This document shows, in pieces, positions 1 through 7,039 of a stretch of DNA of 53,022 bases. The notes under the pieces are model-generated. The model was given only the letters and a program-made list of their open reading frames with translations, did no database searches and was not told the DNA's origin. Each line of letters opens with the position of its first letter. Within the stretch, counting starts at the first letter, position 1. The DNA lies in contig JABFSN010000150.1 in the NCBI GenBank assembly GCA_013140575.1, forward strand, positions 1-53,022, given 5' to 3'. Origin of the DNA: Phycisphaerales bacterium (GTDB lineage Bacteria; Planctomycetota; Phycisphaerae; UBA1845). The position numbers and the translations under genes were made by a program.

Positions 1-482
1 AGGCGGGGGCGCGGCGGCGGGCATTATGCTGTTTTCTCGCGCGCCCGGCACACGATGCCACGTTGCGGCACCGACGCATTGCGTGACGATGACGCGACGA
101 TCGGCGCGTCGTTGTTCAGTCTATCGACGAATTCGCGTATAACGCACGTCGTCGATTGCATCGTCTACAATGCGTCTGCCATAGTCATTCCAAACGTCGG
201 GCAAACTCGGGCGAAACCCGCCGCAGAGTCTTGCGATAGACTGTGCAGACTACAATGCCCGTCGGCAATTGGCGCGTCAGATGTTGCAGACGATGCCGCT
301 CGTCGGCCAATGGGGCGTTAGACGTTGCAGACCGCGACGCGGACCTACGATAGACGCGCGACTATGCGACCGATAGACGGGCGCCGTCGTGTCGATTAGA
401 CGCGCGAATCGTCAATGGCGCGTCTGTCTTTGCCACAACCCACCGGTTGTAGAAAAAACTGCGCAAAGAGCGCGAATTCTGT
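1..482. other. Gene-free left flank with degenerate repeats
   Basis: I see no convincing gene here. The possible reading frames lack family motifs, and their base use does not show the strong third-position GC of the genes further right. The stretch is rich in short recurring words (CGATAGAC, GTTGCAGAC, CAATGGCGCGTC), and part of it is an imperfect tandem repeat listed separately. It ends at a promoter-like site. It may be the degraded flank of a mobile element or the outside of a neighbouring integrated element. Confidence 0.5.
260..339. repeat. Imperfect 41-bp tandem repeat
   Basis: The words starting at 260 and 301 (both CGTCGGC) begin two copies with a period of 41 bp. About 26 of the first 31 positions agree, including the shared word GTTGCAGAC. 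Further single words of the same type (GATAGAC near 235, 350 and 371, and ATTAGAC near 395) lie around it, so the array decays outward. No function is assigned; iteron-like binding sites or remnant satellite DNA are possible. Confidence 0.45.
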
Positions 483-511
483 TTGACATAGTGACAAGGG
501 TGTGTCACAAT
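483..511 (+). promoter_or_regulatory. Sigma-70-like promoter with a dyad between the boxes
   Basis: A perfect -35 box TTGACA (483-488) is followed by a 17-nt spacer and CACAAT (506-511), four of six matches to a -10 box. Between and overlapping them lies a perfect dyad, GTGACA (491-496) and TGTCAC (503-508) with a six-base centre, placed as a repressor operator would be. A strong ribosome binding site and short reading frame follow at 577-622, so the site looks used. This is inferred from spacing and matches only. Confidence 0.5.
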
Positions 512-592
512 AGGGGCGTGTCGTGAATAGTGCCGGCGCGATGCTATCAACATCCGCCGCCGTGGCCAACCACTACGAAGGAGTGATTGACG

Positions 593-622
593 ATGACCAT
601 TCTAAGTGACCTTTCACAATGA
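593..622 (+). CDS. Nine-codon leader or truncated gene start
   Basis: GAAGGAG at 577-583 sits nine bases before an ATG at 593, which opens a reading frame of only nine residues (MTILSDLSQ) ending in TGA at 620-622. The promoter upstream and the good ribosome binding site suggest a genuine start. The early stop suggests either a leader peptide or a host gene cut off by insertion of the IS630-like element that follows. An ATG overlaps the stop but leads into a frame without recognisable content. Confidence 0.3.
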   Translation: MTILSDLSQ

Positions 623-685
623 TTGATCCCTTTGCATCCGGCGTGTCGAAATTACTTCTGACGGCGGAGCCGTCGGGAGGTTGCC

Positions 686-1069
686 ATGTCGCGCCATTCG
701 AGGATTCGGCTGACGGACGAGCAAACCGACGAGTTGGACACTTTTCGAATGCGGGCCAGGACGCCGGCCACGTACCGCAATGCCACCATCATCCTGATGT
801 CCGACGCGGGCCGCAGCAAAGCGTCGATTGCCGAGGCCCTGGGCTGCGGCACGGCCACGGTCGAGCGCGTGCGCCGGCTGTATTCGACGATGGGCATCGT
901 CGGGCTGACACCGATCAAGCCGCCTGGCCGACCTTCGCGACTGAGCAACGCCTTGCGCGAACCGGTGTTGCAGGCCATCCAAGTCGACCCGCGTACCCTG
1001 ATACCGGTTCCGATGTTAGTCACAGACGGGCGCGGCGGTCCTGCGGGACCGGGGCCCGCTCGGCTGTGA
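686..1069 (+). pseudogene. IS630-type transposase, N-terminal fragment
   Basis: The first about 110 residues look like the N-terminal helix-turn-helix DNA-binding part of IS630 family transposases: a basic start, a helix-turn-helix around SKASIAEALGCGTATVERVRR, then the linker with the GRPSRL motif. The start has a GGGAGG ribosome binding site a few bases upstream. The DDE catalytic domain that should follow (about 200 more residues) is absent. After about residue 108 the frame continues only into unrelated sequence and stops, so the gene is broken near 1015-1020, just where the structured leader of the IS110 element begins. I infer a truncated, non-functional element, probably interrupted by IS110 insertion or by a deletion at that junction. 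Confidence 0.7.
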
Positions 1070-1353
1070 GTAACTCGGCGGCGGCTGTGATATCTTCGGA
1101 GGGTTCCGTTTTGGCGGCGGAGGTAGAATGCCGCAAGGATCGCAACGCCCCGGCATCGACACGGTCACGCAGCCCTGCTCCTGCGAGGAGCGAGCCCAGA
1201 TCACCGGTCGGGTCGGCGGCGCCTGCCCTAACGTCTGAGAGGGTGAAGGCGACCGCGGAGGGAGCCTGAACGCCTCACGAAGGCTCCTGTATCAGGTTGA
1301 CGCGTGGCAGGCCTTTGGCGTTGGAGCGGTCCTTTTTAGGGAGGACGCCAAAG
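1021..1353 (+). ncRNA. Candidate IS110 bridge RNA / structured leader
   Basis: IS110-group elements are known to encode a bridge RNA upstream of the transposase that pairs with donor and target DNA. This 333-nt stretch has no gene but four clear hairpins. The first is nested at 1021-1068 (CACAG/CTGTG, GGGC/GCCC, CGGTCC/GGACCG round a TGCG loop). The others are GCTCCT/AGGAGC at 1177-1191, GGAGCCT/AGGCTCC at 1261-1287, and CTTTGGCGT/ACGCCAAAG at 1313-1353. Position, length and folding fit a bridge RNA, but the guide loops cannot be assigned without the element ends. Confidence 0.5.
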
Positions 1354-2616
1354 ATGGGGAACGAGAATGCCGCGCGTTGGAGCGAACGGATCGCGTTCGC
1401 GGGATTCGATTGGGCCGGCGATCATCACGACGTGGTGGTGGTGGATGTCGGCGGGACCGTGGTCGAGGATTTCCGCATCGACGACAGTGCCGCGGGCTGG
1501 CAGCAATTGCGGAAGCGCCTGTCGGCGTATGCGGATCTGGCCGTCGCCGTCGAAACACGCAGCGGGGTGGTGGTCGAGCGTCTGCTGGAGGCGGGATATG
1601 CGGTGTTCCCGGTGAACCCCATGGCGGCCAAGCGTTATCGGGAGCGCAAGGCGCCCAGCGGGCACAAGACGGATCGGGTGGATGCCTGGAGCATGGCCGA
1701 CGCGTTGCGGACCGACGGTCACGCGTGGCGAGCGTTGCGACCGGACGATCCGCTGACCGTGGAGTTGCGGGTTTTGTGTCGCGACGAGGTGGCGCTCATC
1801 GGGCAACGGACGGCGTTGGTCCACCAGCTTCAGGCGGCCTTGCGGGAGTATTATCCCGTGGCGTTGCGGGCCTTCGAGGATTGGACGATGCGTTCGTCGT
1901 GGGCATTTGTGGAGCGCTTCCCCACGCCGGCTGCGTTGATCCAGTCCGGCAAGCGTCGCTGGGAGAAGTTCCTGCACACGCAGAAGCTTTATCGTCCCGA
2001 GACCTATGCCGAGCGTTTGCGTTTGTTCGCGACGGCCGAGGAGTTCTGCGGAAGCGTCGCGTTGATCCAGGCCAAGAGTCTGCTGGCGACGGGACTGGCC
2101 ATTCAACTGCGGACTCTTCAGGACCATCTGGATCGCTACCGGGCGCGGATCGAGGAATTGTTCGCACGCCACCCGGATCATGATCTGTTCGGTTCATTGC
2201 CCGGCGTGGGGCCGAAGCTGGGGCCGCGCCTGCTGTCGGAACTGGGTGATGATCGCGGGCGCTTCGATTCCGCCGAGGGACTGCAGTGCTACGTGGGAAC
2301 AGCCCCGGTCACCCATCAGAGCGGCAAGATGCGGACGGCGCGGTTCCGGCGAGGCTGCAACCCGCGGCTGCGTCATGCGGTTCACCTGTGGGCCGGTCAA
2401 AGCCTGCGGGTCTGCGCGTGGGCCCAAGTGTATTACGAGAAAAAGCGTTCGGAAGGCAAGAGCTACGCCTGTGCCTTGCGTTGCCTGGCCCAGCGCTGGC
2501 TGAAGATTCTATGGAAAATGTGGCAGACCCGGACGCGTTATGACGCCGAGCGCCACCACCGCAACCAAGTGCGTCACGGCGGTTGGGTTCTGGCCCTGAG
2601 GCCTGTGAAATCCTGA
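1354..2616 (+). CDS. IS110-family transposase (420 aa)
   Basis: This is a recombinase that moves IS110 elements through an RNA-guided, serine-assisted mechanism. The N-terminal RuvC-like domain shows the DEDD acidic set: Asp19 (FAGFDWAG), Glu67 (AVAVET), Asp107 and Asp110 (HKTDRVDA). A coiled middle part follows. The C-terminal Tnp20 domain (from about residue 285) has the helix-hairpin-helix-like LFGSLPGVGPKLG and then APVTHQSGKM, whose Ser323 is the probable catalytic serine. The length is typical and the gene looks intact. I chose the ATG at 1354 because AGGGAGG lies at 1338-1344; an in-frame codon at 1297 would start inside the leader hairpin. The ribosome binding site lies in the hairpin 1313-1353, so translation may be repressed by RNA folding. 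Confidence 0.93.
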   Translation: MGNENAARWSERIAFAGFDWAGDHHDVVVVDVGGTVVEDFRIDDSAAGWQQLRKRLSAYADLAVAVETRSGVVVERLLEAGYAVFPVNPMAAKRYRERKAPSGHKTDRVDAWSMADALRTDGHAWRALRPDDPLTVELRVLCRDEVALIGQRTALVHQLQAALREYYPVALRAFEDWTMRSSWAFVERFPTPAALIQSGKRRWEKFLHTQKLYRPETYAERLRLFATAEEFCGSVALIQAKSLLATGLAIQLRTLQDHLDRYRARIEELFARHPDHDLFGSLPGVGPKLGPRLLSELGDDRGRFDSAEGLQCYVGTAPVTHQSGKMRTARFRRGCNPRLRHAVHLWAGQSLRVCAWAQVYYEKKRSEGKSYACALRCLAQRWLKILWKMWQTRTRYDAERHHRNQVRHGGWVLALRPVKS

Positions 2617-2741
2617 CGGAGAATCGCGAACCCGCTCGGCCCCCCAAACCCGGGCAAAAGGGGGACGACAATTTCGGAGAGGCGCCATGAAAATCCCAAA
2701 AAAGCGATTGCAAACCCAGAGAACATCTGGGCTGGAGGACG

Positions 2742-2761
2742 AGGCCCCTTCAGGGCCTTTT
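2742..2761 (+). terminator. Hairpin plus short T run after the IS110 gene
   Basis: AGGCCC (2742-2747) and GGGCCT (2753-2758) form a six-pair stem with a five-base loop, followed by four T. It lies between the transposase and the next gene and could end transposase transcription or shield the downstream gene. The T run is short, so the terminator would be weak. Confidence 0.4.
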
Positions 2762-2893
2762 CGCAGCCCGCCAAATCTGTCATAGACCCCGGCTCAGCCG
2801 GCGACCGGCATCGACGAGCCGAGGGCTTCTACGGACCGGTCGTGGCGGATCGCGACCGTTGCAATTTCACTTGGACCATTTCAATATAGGACT

Positions 2894-5800
2894 ATGCCGA
2901 ACGCAAAAGATTCCACTCCGCGCCATTACCCCGGCGTCATGGTCTCCAGCACGTTCACTGACCTGGAGCAACACCGGGCGGCGCTGATCAAAGCCATACG
3001 AGGCCAGGGGCTTGCCGATGTCGCCATGGAAAACGACTCGGCAAAACCGGATGTCGATGTGATCGATTCCTCTCTTCAAATGGTCCGCGACGCGTCGGCC
3101 TACATCGGCGTCATCAGCTTCAAATACGGTCAGACGCCGCAATGCCCCAACCGCAATCCCCGCGGGCTATCCATCACCGAACTTGAGTTCAATGAGGCCC
3201 AGCTACTCAATCGGCCTATTCTGCTTTTCATTATGGGAGAGAAACATTACGTCCTCCCGGCGGACGTCGAATCGGACCCGGCCAAAAAAGATAAGCTGAA
3301 CGCGTTTCGCGAGCGAGCCAAGCAGTTGAAGCCGGATTCGCCGGTGCATCGCGTGTATTGCACATTCCACAGCCTCGAGGAATTCGCCCGCCAGGCCACC
3401 CAATCGGTCGCCGACCTTCGCCGTCATCTCGATGAAAAGACCGCTGCCTCCATCACGCCGCCAATCCCAGTTCCGACTCCGCCGTACACCACGGCCGAGC
3501 CCGACCCCATCCCCACACCGCCCGCGTTCTACGCCGAGCCGCGTTACATCGGGTCGCACCGGTTTGTTGGCCGTCAGGCCCAGCTCGACGTGCTGGACGA
3601 TTGGGCCGTGCCGGCCGACCCGCACCCCGTGCTCCTGTTCGAGGCCATCGGCGGCGCGGGCAAAAGCATGCTCACCTGGGAATGGACCACCACACACGCC
3701 GCCGGGGTCCGTGGGGACTGGGCGGGGCGCTTCTGGTATTCCTTCTACGAACGCGGCGCGATCATGGCCGACTTCTGCGGCCGGGCGCTCGCCTACATCA
3801 CCGGCAAGCAGTTCGATGATTTCCGCAGGAAGAAGACTCCTGTACTCGCCGAACAACTCCTGCACCACCTTCAGGCCCGCCCCTGGCTGCTCGTTCTCGA
3901 CGGCCTCGAGCGCGTGCTCGTCCACTACCATCGATTCGACGCCGCGTCGCTTCCCGACGAGGCCGCCGACCGGCCCACCGACCAGATCGCCCACCGCGAC
4001 CCTTGCGCCGCCATCCGCCCCGAGGACGACGACCTGCTCCGCGCCCTCGCCGCGGCCGCCCCGTCGAAACTGCTCATCACCTCGCGGCTGGTTCCCCGCG
4101 TGCTGCTCAATGCGGCGAGCCAGCCCATCCCCGGCGTTCTCCGCGTGTCCCTCCCCGGCCTGCGTCCGAGCGACGCCGAAGCGCTGCTCCGCTCCTGCGG
4201 CGTGATCGGCGGCTCGCAGGCCATTCAGGATTACCTCAAGAGCCATTGCGACTGCCACCCGTTGGTTACCGGCGTCCTGGCCGGGCTGGTCAACGACTAT
4301 CTTCCCGACCGAGGGAATTTCGACGCCTGGGCGGCCGATTCCGCGGGCGGCGGCCGGCTCAACCTCGCCGACCTCGACTTGGTCCAGAAGCGCAACCACA
4401 TCCTCCAGGCCGCGCTCGACGCCCTTCCGGAGAAGAGCCGCCAACTCCTTTCCACGCTGGCGCTCCTGTCCGAGGCCGTGGATTACCCCACGCTCAGCGC
4501 CCTCAATCCCCACCTGCCCACTCCGCAGGAACTGTCAACAACCGTTCGTGATATCGAGCGCCGGGGCCTGCTGCAATACGACGGTCAGCACAAGCGCTAC
4601 GACCTGCATCCCGTCGTCCGCGGAATAGCCGCCGGGGGCTTACGACCCGAGGAAATAGACCGCTACGGCCAGCGCGTAGTGGATCACTTCTCCCGACAGC
4701 CCCACGGTCCCTACGAGCAGGCGGAGACTCTCGAAGACCTCCGCAACGCCCTACAGGTTGTTCGCACCCTGCTCAACATGGGACGATACCAGCGGGCCTG
4801 CGATGCTTACACGGGTGACATGGCCAGCGCCCTCCTTGCGAATTTGGAGGCATACCCGGAGACTTTGTCTTTGCTGCGGCCTTTCTTCCCTCGAGGCTGG
4901 GCCTCCCTACCCAATAGTGTGGATAAAAGAGCCCGCTCCAATCTGGCACACAATGTCGCCGTGGCTTTGAGTTTCAGTGACGAGCCGCAGAAAGCCCTTG
5001 CTGCCCACGGTGCATCCCTACTCACCGACTTGGGAGCGGCGGATTGGGCAGGCGTCGTAGCAAAATTGACTGGCATTTCGATGACGCTCTCCACTCAGAA
5101 CCGCTTGGCGAGCGCGGAACGCTGCCTGCTTCTGGCCCTTGACCTTGCCGGTTTGACGGACGACGAAGGCCATCTCTTCCGTGCCCTGCTGGATCGCTTT
5201 CGGCAACTTGTCCATATTGGCCAATGGGTAGATGCCGAGGCTTTGTGGCAGTTACTCGACCCTATGGGCCGCGAATGGTCTCGCGACATCTACCGTCCCG
5301 GCTACGCAGAGTATGGCCACGCCCTGTTCCGGTTCTGGCAGGGGCAATTGAAGGAAGAGGATCTCGCCCATGCTGAACAACTGGCCAAGAAAGGCAAGAA
5401 CCGCGGTGCCATCCGCTACCTCCACGGTCTTCGCGGGCTATGGCAGCTTGAGCAAGGCCAGTGGGCGATCGCCGCAGAGAGTCTCCACGAGGCCGTGCGT
5501 ATGGCCCGCGCCGTCGGGAAGATCGACACCGCGGCGGAGACCCAACTCGCACTCGCCAGGTTCCGCCTTGGTCAGCTCTCCGACCCCCGGCGCGAGGCGG
5601 AGCAACTCGCCAATGCAAGGCGGCCGGCCCACCGCGCTCTCGCGGAGCTGTGGTTGGCCATCGGCGACCGGGTGCAGGCGAAGCAGCACGCCCTCGCGGC
5701 CTACACGTGGGCCTGGGCCGACGGCAAGCCTTACGTTCACCGTTACGAACTGAACAAGGCCACCGCCCTGTTGAAGCAACTCGGCGTGGAGATTCCCAAC

Positions 5801-5956
5801 CTGCCGCCCTACGACCCGGCCAGGGACGAAAAGTTCCCCTGGGAGGACGAAGTGGCCGCCGCCATCGAAAAACTCCGCGGCGAGAAGGAAGAGGAAAAGC
5901 GCAAGGAAGAGCCCGAAAAAAGCAAGAGGGAATCCGGGAATCGCGAGAAGGGGTAG
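2894..5956 (+). CDS. DUF4062 - STAND NTPase - TPR protein (1020 aa)
   Basis: This is a large signalling NTPase of the STAND class, an NLR-like architecture. Residues 1-185 form a DUF4062 domain (starts GVMVSSTFTDLEQHR; contains ASAYIGVISFKYG and ITELEFNEA), a Rossmann-like module often placed before sensor NTPases. A Pro-rich linker follows. The NB-ARC/NACHT-type ATPase spans about residues 220-500, with Walker A GGAGKS (253-258), Walker B WLLVLDGLER (Asp336) and a sensor-like LLITSR. A winged-helix part comes next, then TPR-like helical repeats (about 600-960) and a charged Glu/Lys tail. Such proteins sense a trigger through the repeats and oligomerise. Many bacterial STANDs act in phage defence, so defence is plausible but not shown. 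The gene stands alone next to insertion sequences. No effector nuclease is visible; DUF4062 may be the effector. The ATG start has only a weak AGGA upstream. Confidence 0.85.
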   Translation: MPNAKDSTPRHYPGVMVSSTFTDLEQHRAALIKAIRGQGLADVAMENDSAKPDVDVIDSSLQMVRDASAYIGVISFKYGQTPQCPNRNPRGLSITELEFNEAQLLNRPILLFIMGEKHYVLPADVESDPAKKDKLNAFRERAKQLKPDSPVHRVYCTFHSLEEFARQATQSVADLRRHLDEKTAASITPPIPVPTPPYTTAEPDPIPTPPAFYAEPRYIGSHRFVGRQAQLDVLDDWAVPADPHPVLLFEAIGGAGKSMLTWEWTTTHAAGVRGDWAGRFWYSFYERGAIMADFCGRALAYITGKQFDDFRRKKTPVLAEQLLHHLQARPWLLVLDGLERVLVHYHRFDAASLPDEAADRPTDQIAHRDPCAAIRPEDDDLLRALAAAAPSKLLITSRLVPRVLLNAASQPIPGVLRVSLPGLRPSDAEALLRSCGVIGGSQAIQDYLKSHCDCHPLVTGVLAGLVNDYLPDRGNFDAWAADSAGGGRLNLADLDLVQKRNHILQAALDALPEKSRQLLSTLALLSEAVDYPTLSALNPHLPTPQELSTTVRDIERRGLLQYDGQHKRYDLHPVVRGIAAGGLRPEEIDRYGQRVVDHFSRQPHGPYEQAETLEDLRNALQVVRTLLNMGRYQRACDAYTGDMASALLANLEAYPETLSLLRPFFPRGWASLPNSVDKRARSNLAHNVAVALSFSDEPQKALAAHGASLLTDLGAADWAGVVAKLTGISMTLSTQNRLASAERCLLLALDLAGLTDDEGHLFRALLDRFRQLVHIGQWVDAEALWQLLDPMGREWSRDIYRPGYAEYGHALFRFWQGQLKEEDLAHAEQLAKKGKNRGAIRYLHGLRGLWQLEQGQWAIAAESLHEAVRMARAVGKIDTAAETQLALARFRLGQLSDPRREAEQLANARRPAHRALAELWLAIGDRVQAKQHALAAYTWAWADGKPYVHRYELNKATALLKQLGVEIPNLPPYDPARDEKFPWEDEVAAAIEKLRGEKEEEKRKEEPEKSKRESGNREKG

Positions 5957-6070
5957 CGGGTCAATCTGGACGGCTGCTCTGCTCTGAAAATGGGCAAGGA
6001 TGCAACGTACAGTCGATACAATCTACCCGGTTTTTCATCCGTCATGGCGAGGGCCGCCATCGTGGGTCCT

Positions 6071-6165
6071 GGTGCGAGAATCCCTTCTCGCACCCACTCT
6101 TCGCGGGAATGCGGCTGGTGCGAGAATCCCTTCTCGCACCTCATTTTGCGGGAATCCCTTCCCGC
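6071..6165. repeat. Cluster of three palindromes with core GAATCCCTTC
   Basis: GGTGCGAGAA and TTCTCGCACC round TCCC form a perfect ten-pair hairpin at 6071-6094, and the same 24 bases recur at 6117-6140. A related seven-pair hairpin (GCGGGAA, TCCC, TTCCCGC) follows at 6148-6165. A half copy (GCGGGAATGCGG) lies between the first two. A variant, GCGCGAGG-ATCC-CCTCGCGC, is at 14493-14512. These behave like REP-type palindromic repeats. Confidence 0.75.
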
Positions 6166-6320
6166 TACTCCTCCGCGCCCGAACCGAACTCCGGGCCGGC
6201 CGCCCCTCATCCTCCTCGATCGGTGCAATCAGTGGATCCCTCCCCCCGTTTCGACGTTTCAGTTTTTCCGCTTTTCCCCTTCGCGCCCTTTGCGCCTTCG
6301 CGTGAGACCACTCGCCGTCT

Positions 6321-6398
6321 GTGTCCATCTGTGTTCTCTGTGGATTGTGTTCTCCCGTTTCGCCTTTCCCTCCGTCCCTCCGTCCCTTCGTCCCTTTC
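6321..6398. repeat. Low-complexity dispersed repeat block
   Basis: This block joins three words found again far away. GTGTCCATCTGT (6321-6332) is the reverse complement of 22461-22472. The 40 bases at 6329-6368 match 22786-22825 with few differences. The 26 bases at 6373-6398, with repeated GTCCC, are identical to 29100-29125. The block does not code for anything recognisable. It belongs to a family of T/C/G-rich intergenic repeats. Confidence 0.7.
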
Positions 6399-6604
6399 TT
6401 CATTGGCCTATCCTCCGGCCTCCACTCGACTTACGTCGCGCCCCGAATTTTCCGCTTGACTCCCCGCTATGTACGGTGTATGTTAGGTTATGACGCCGCC
6501 CTCGGAAGGGCGGCCGGACGCCTTGAAACGGGTGACCGCGTGAAAGGGGTGATCGCATGACGCGGGGCGCCGCGTGACAAGATTGGTTTCCGGCCCCTGG
6601 GGTT

Positions 6605-6750
6605 GACCTCCCGTGTATGGGGTAGTGTCTCCGAGTGGCACGAGCATCTTGCCCGTGGTTCGCGTGGCACGGACATCTTGTCCGTGTTGGTTCGAACCCG
6701 GGCGTCCCGCCCGTGTGCTTGTGCAGACCTCCCGTTCACGGGGTAGTGTC
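6605..6750. repeat. Direct repeats framing three small palindromes
   Basis: GACCTCCCGT and GGGGTAGTGTC, with a variable four-base centre, occur at 6605-6629 and again at 6726-6750. Between them lie hairpins of the type CGGACATCTTGTCCG (near 6670) and a weaker CGGGCGTCCCGCCCG (near 6699), plus a related GGCACGAGCATCTTGCCCGTG. Similar CACGG/CCGTG palindromes recur at 19073-19180. The arrangement suggests one composite repeat element. Confidence 0.6.
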
Positions 6751-7039
6751 CTCGAGGGGTGTCGCCGGTTGGGGTGGCATGGCCCACGCTCGCGTGGCCA
6801 TGTCTTCCGCGTGTGTGCGTATCAATGGTTGCACAACGCTCCCGGCGCGCGGCCGTTCGCGTTCACAGGACGCGCCTGACCGTCGACGTCCTTTCGAGCC
6901 ACGCGCGCAAGGCAACACATCGCATCGGATAACCGAATAATGACGACCGGTGGACGTATTGCCGTTCGGCGTCGCCTCGGCGTGGAGGCTCGTGTCCCTG
7001 CCTCCGTGAAGGTCGGGCCCCCGTGTTGGCGTCTTCGCC

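Larger units (their letters stand above)
1016..2640 (+). mobile_element. IS110-family insertion sequence (ends approximate)
   Basis: The element comprises a structured non-coding left part (1021-1353) and a full transposase gene (1354-2616). IS110 elements have no terminal inverted repeats, and usually no target duplication, so the ends cannot be read directly. The left limit is set where the IS630 homology breaks (about 1016). The right limit is a guess shortly after the transposase stop. Comparison with an empty site or a second copy would fix both ends. Confidence 0.6.
5957..7039. other. 1.1-kb gene-free gap filled with repeats
   Basis: No reading frame here has family features. The gap holds a block of three near-identical hairpins (6071-6165), a text-like low-complexity repeat (6321-6398), and a pair of direct repeats framing palindromes (6605-6750). 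It separates the STAND gene from the convergent icd gene. The last part (6760-7039) shows nothing recognisable. Confidence 0.6.

Noticed and set aside
55-321. Possible 88-residue gene in the left flank
   Set aside because: No ribosome binding site, no family motif, and it runs through the degenerate repeats.
619-1269. Long plus-strand frame overlapping the IS630 fragment and the IS110 leader
   Set aside because: It is in another frame than the recognisable transposase and consists of low-complexity Arg/Ala/Pro sequence.
3203-4513. Long antisense frame inside the STAND gene
   Set aside because: A GC-bias shadow; the plus-strand frame carries Walker motifs and a complete architecture.
6685-6705. 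GGTTCGAACC, like a tRNA T-arm
   Set aside because: The flanking bases cannot form the five-pair T stem, and no acceptor or anticodon arms are near; it is part of the palindromic repeat.
6736-6940. Short frames in the repeat-filled gap
   Set aside because: They translate repeats and have no conserved features.
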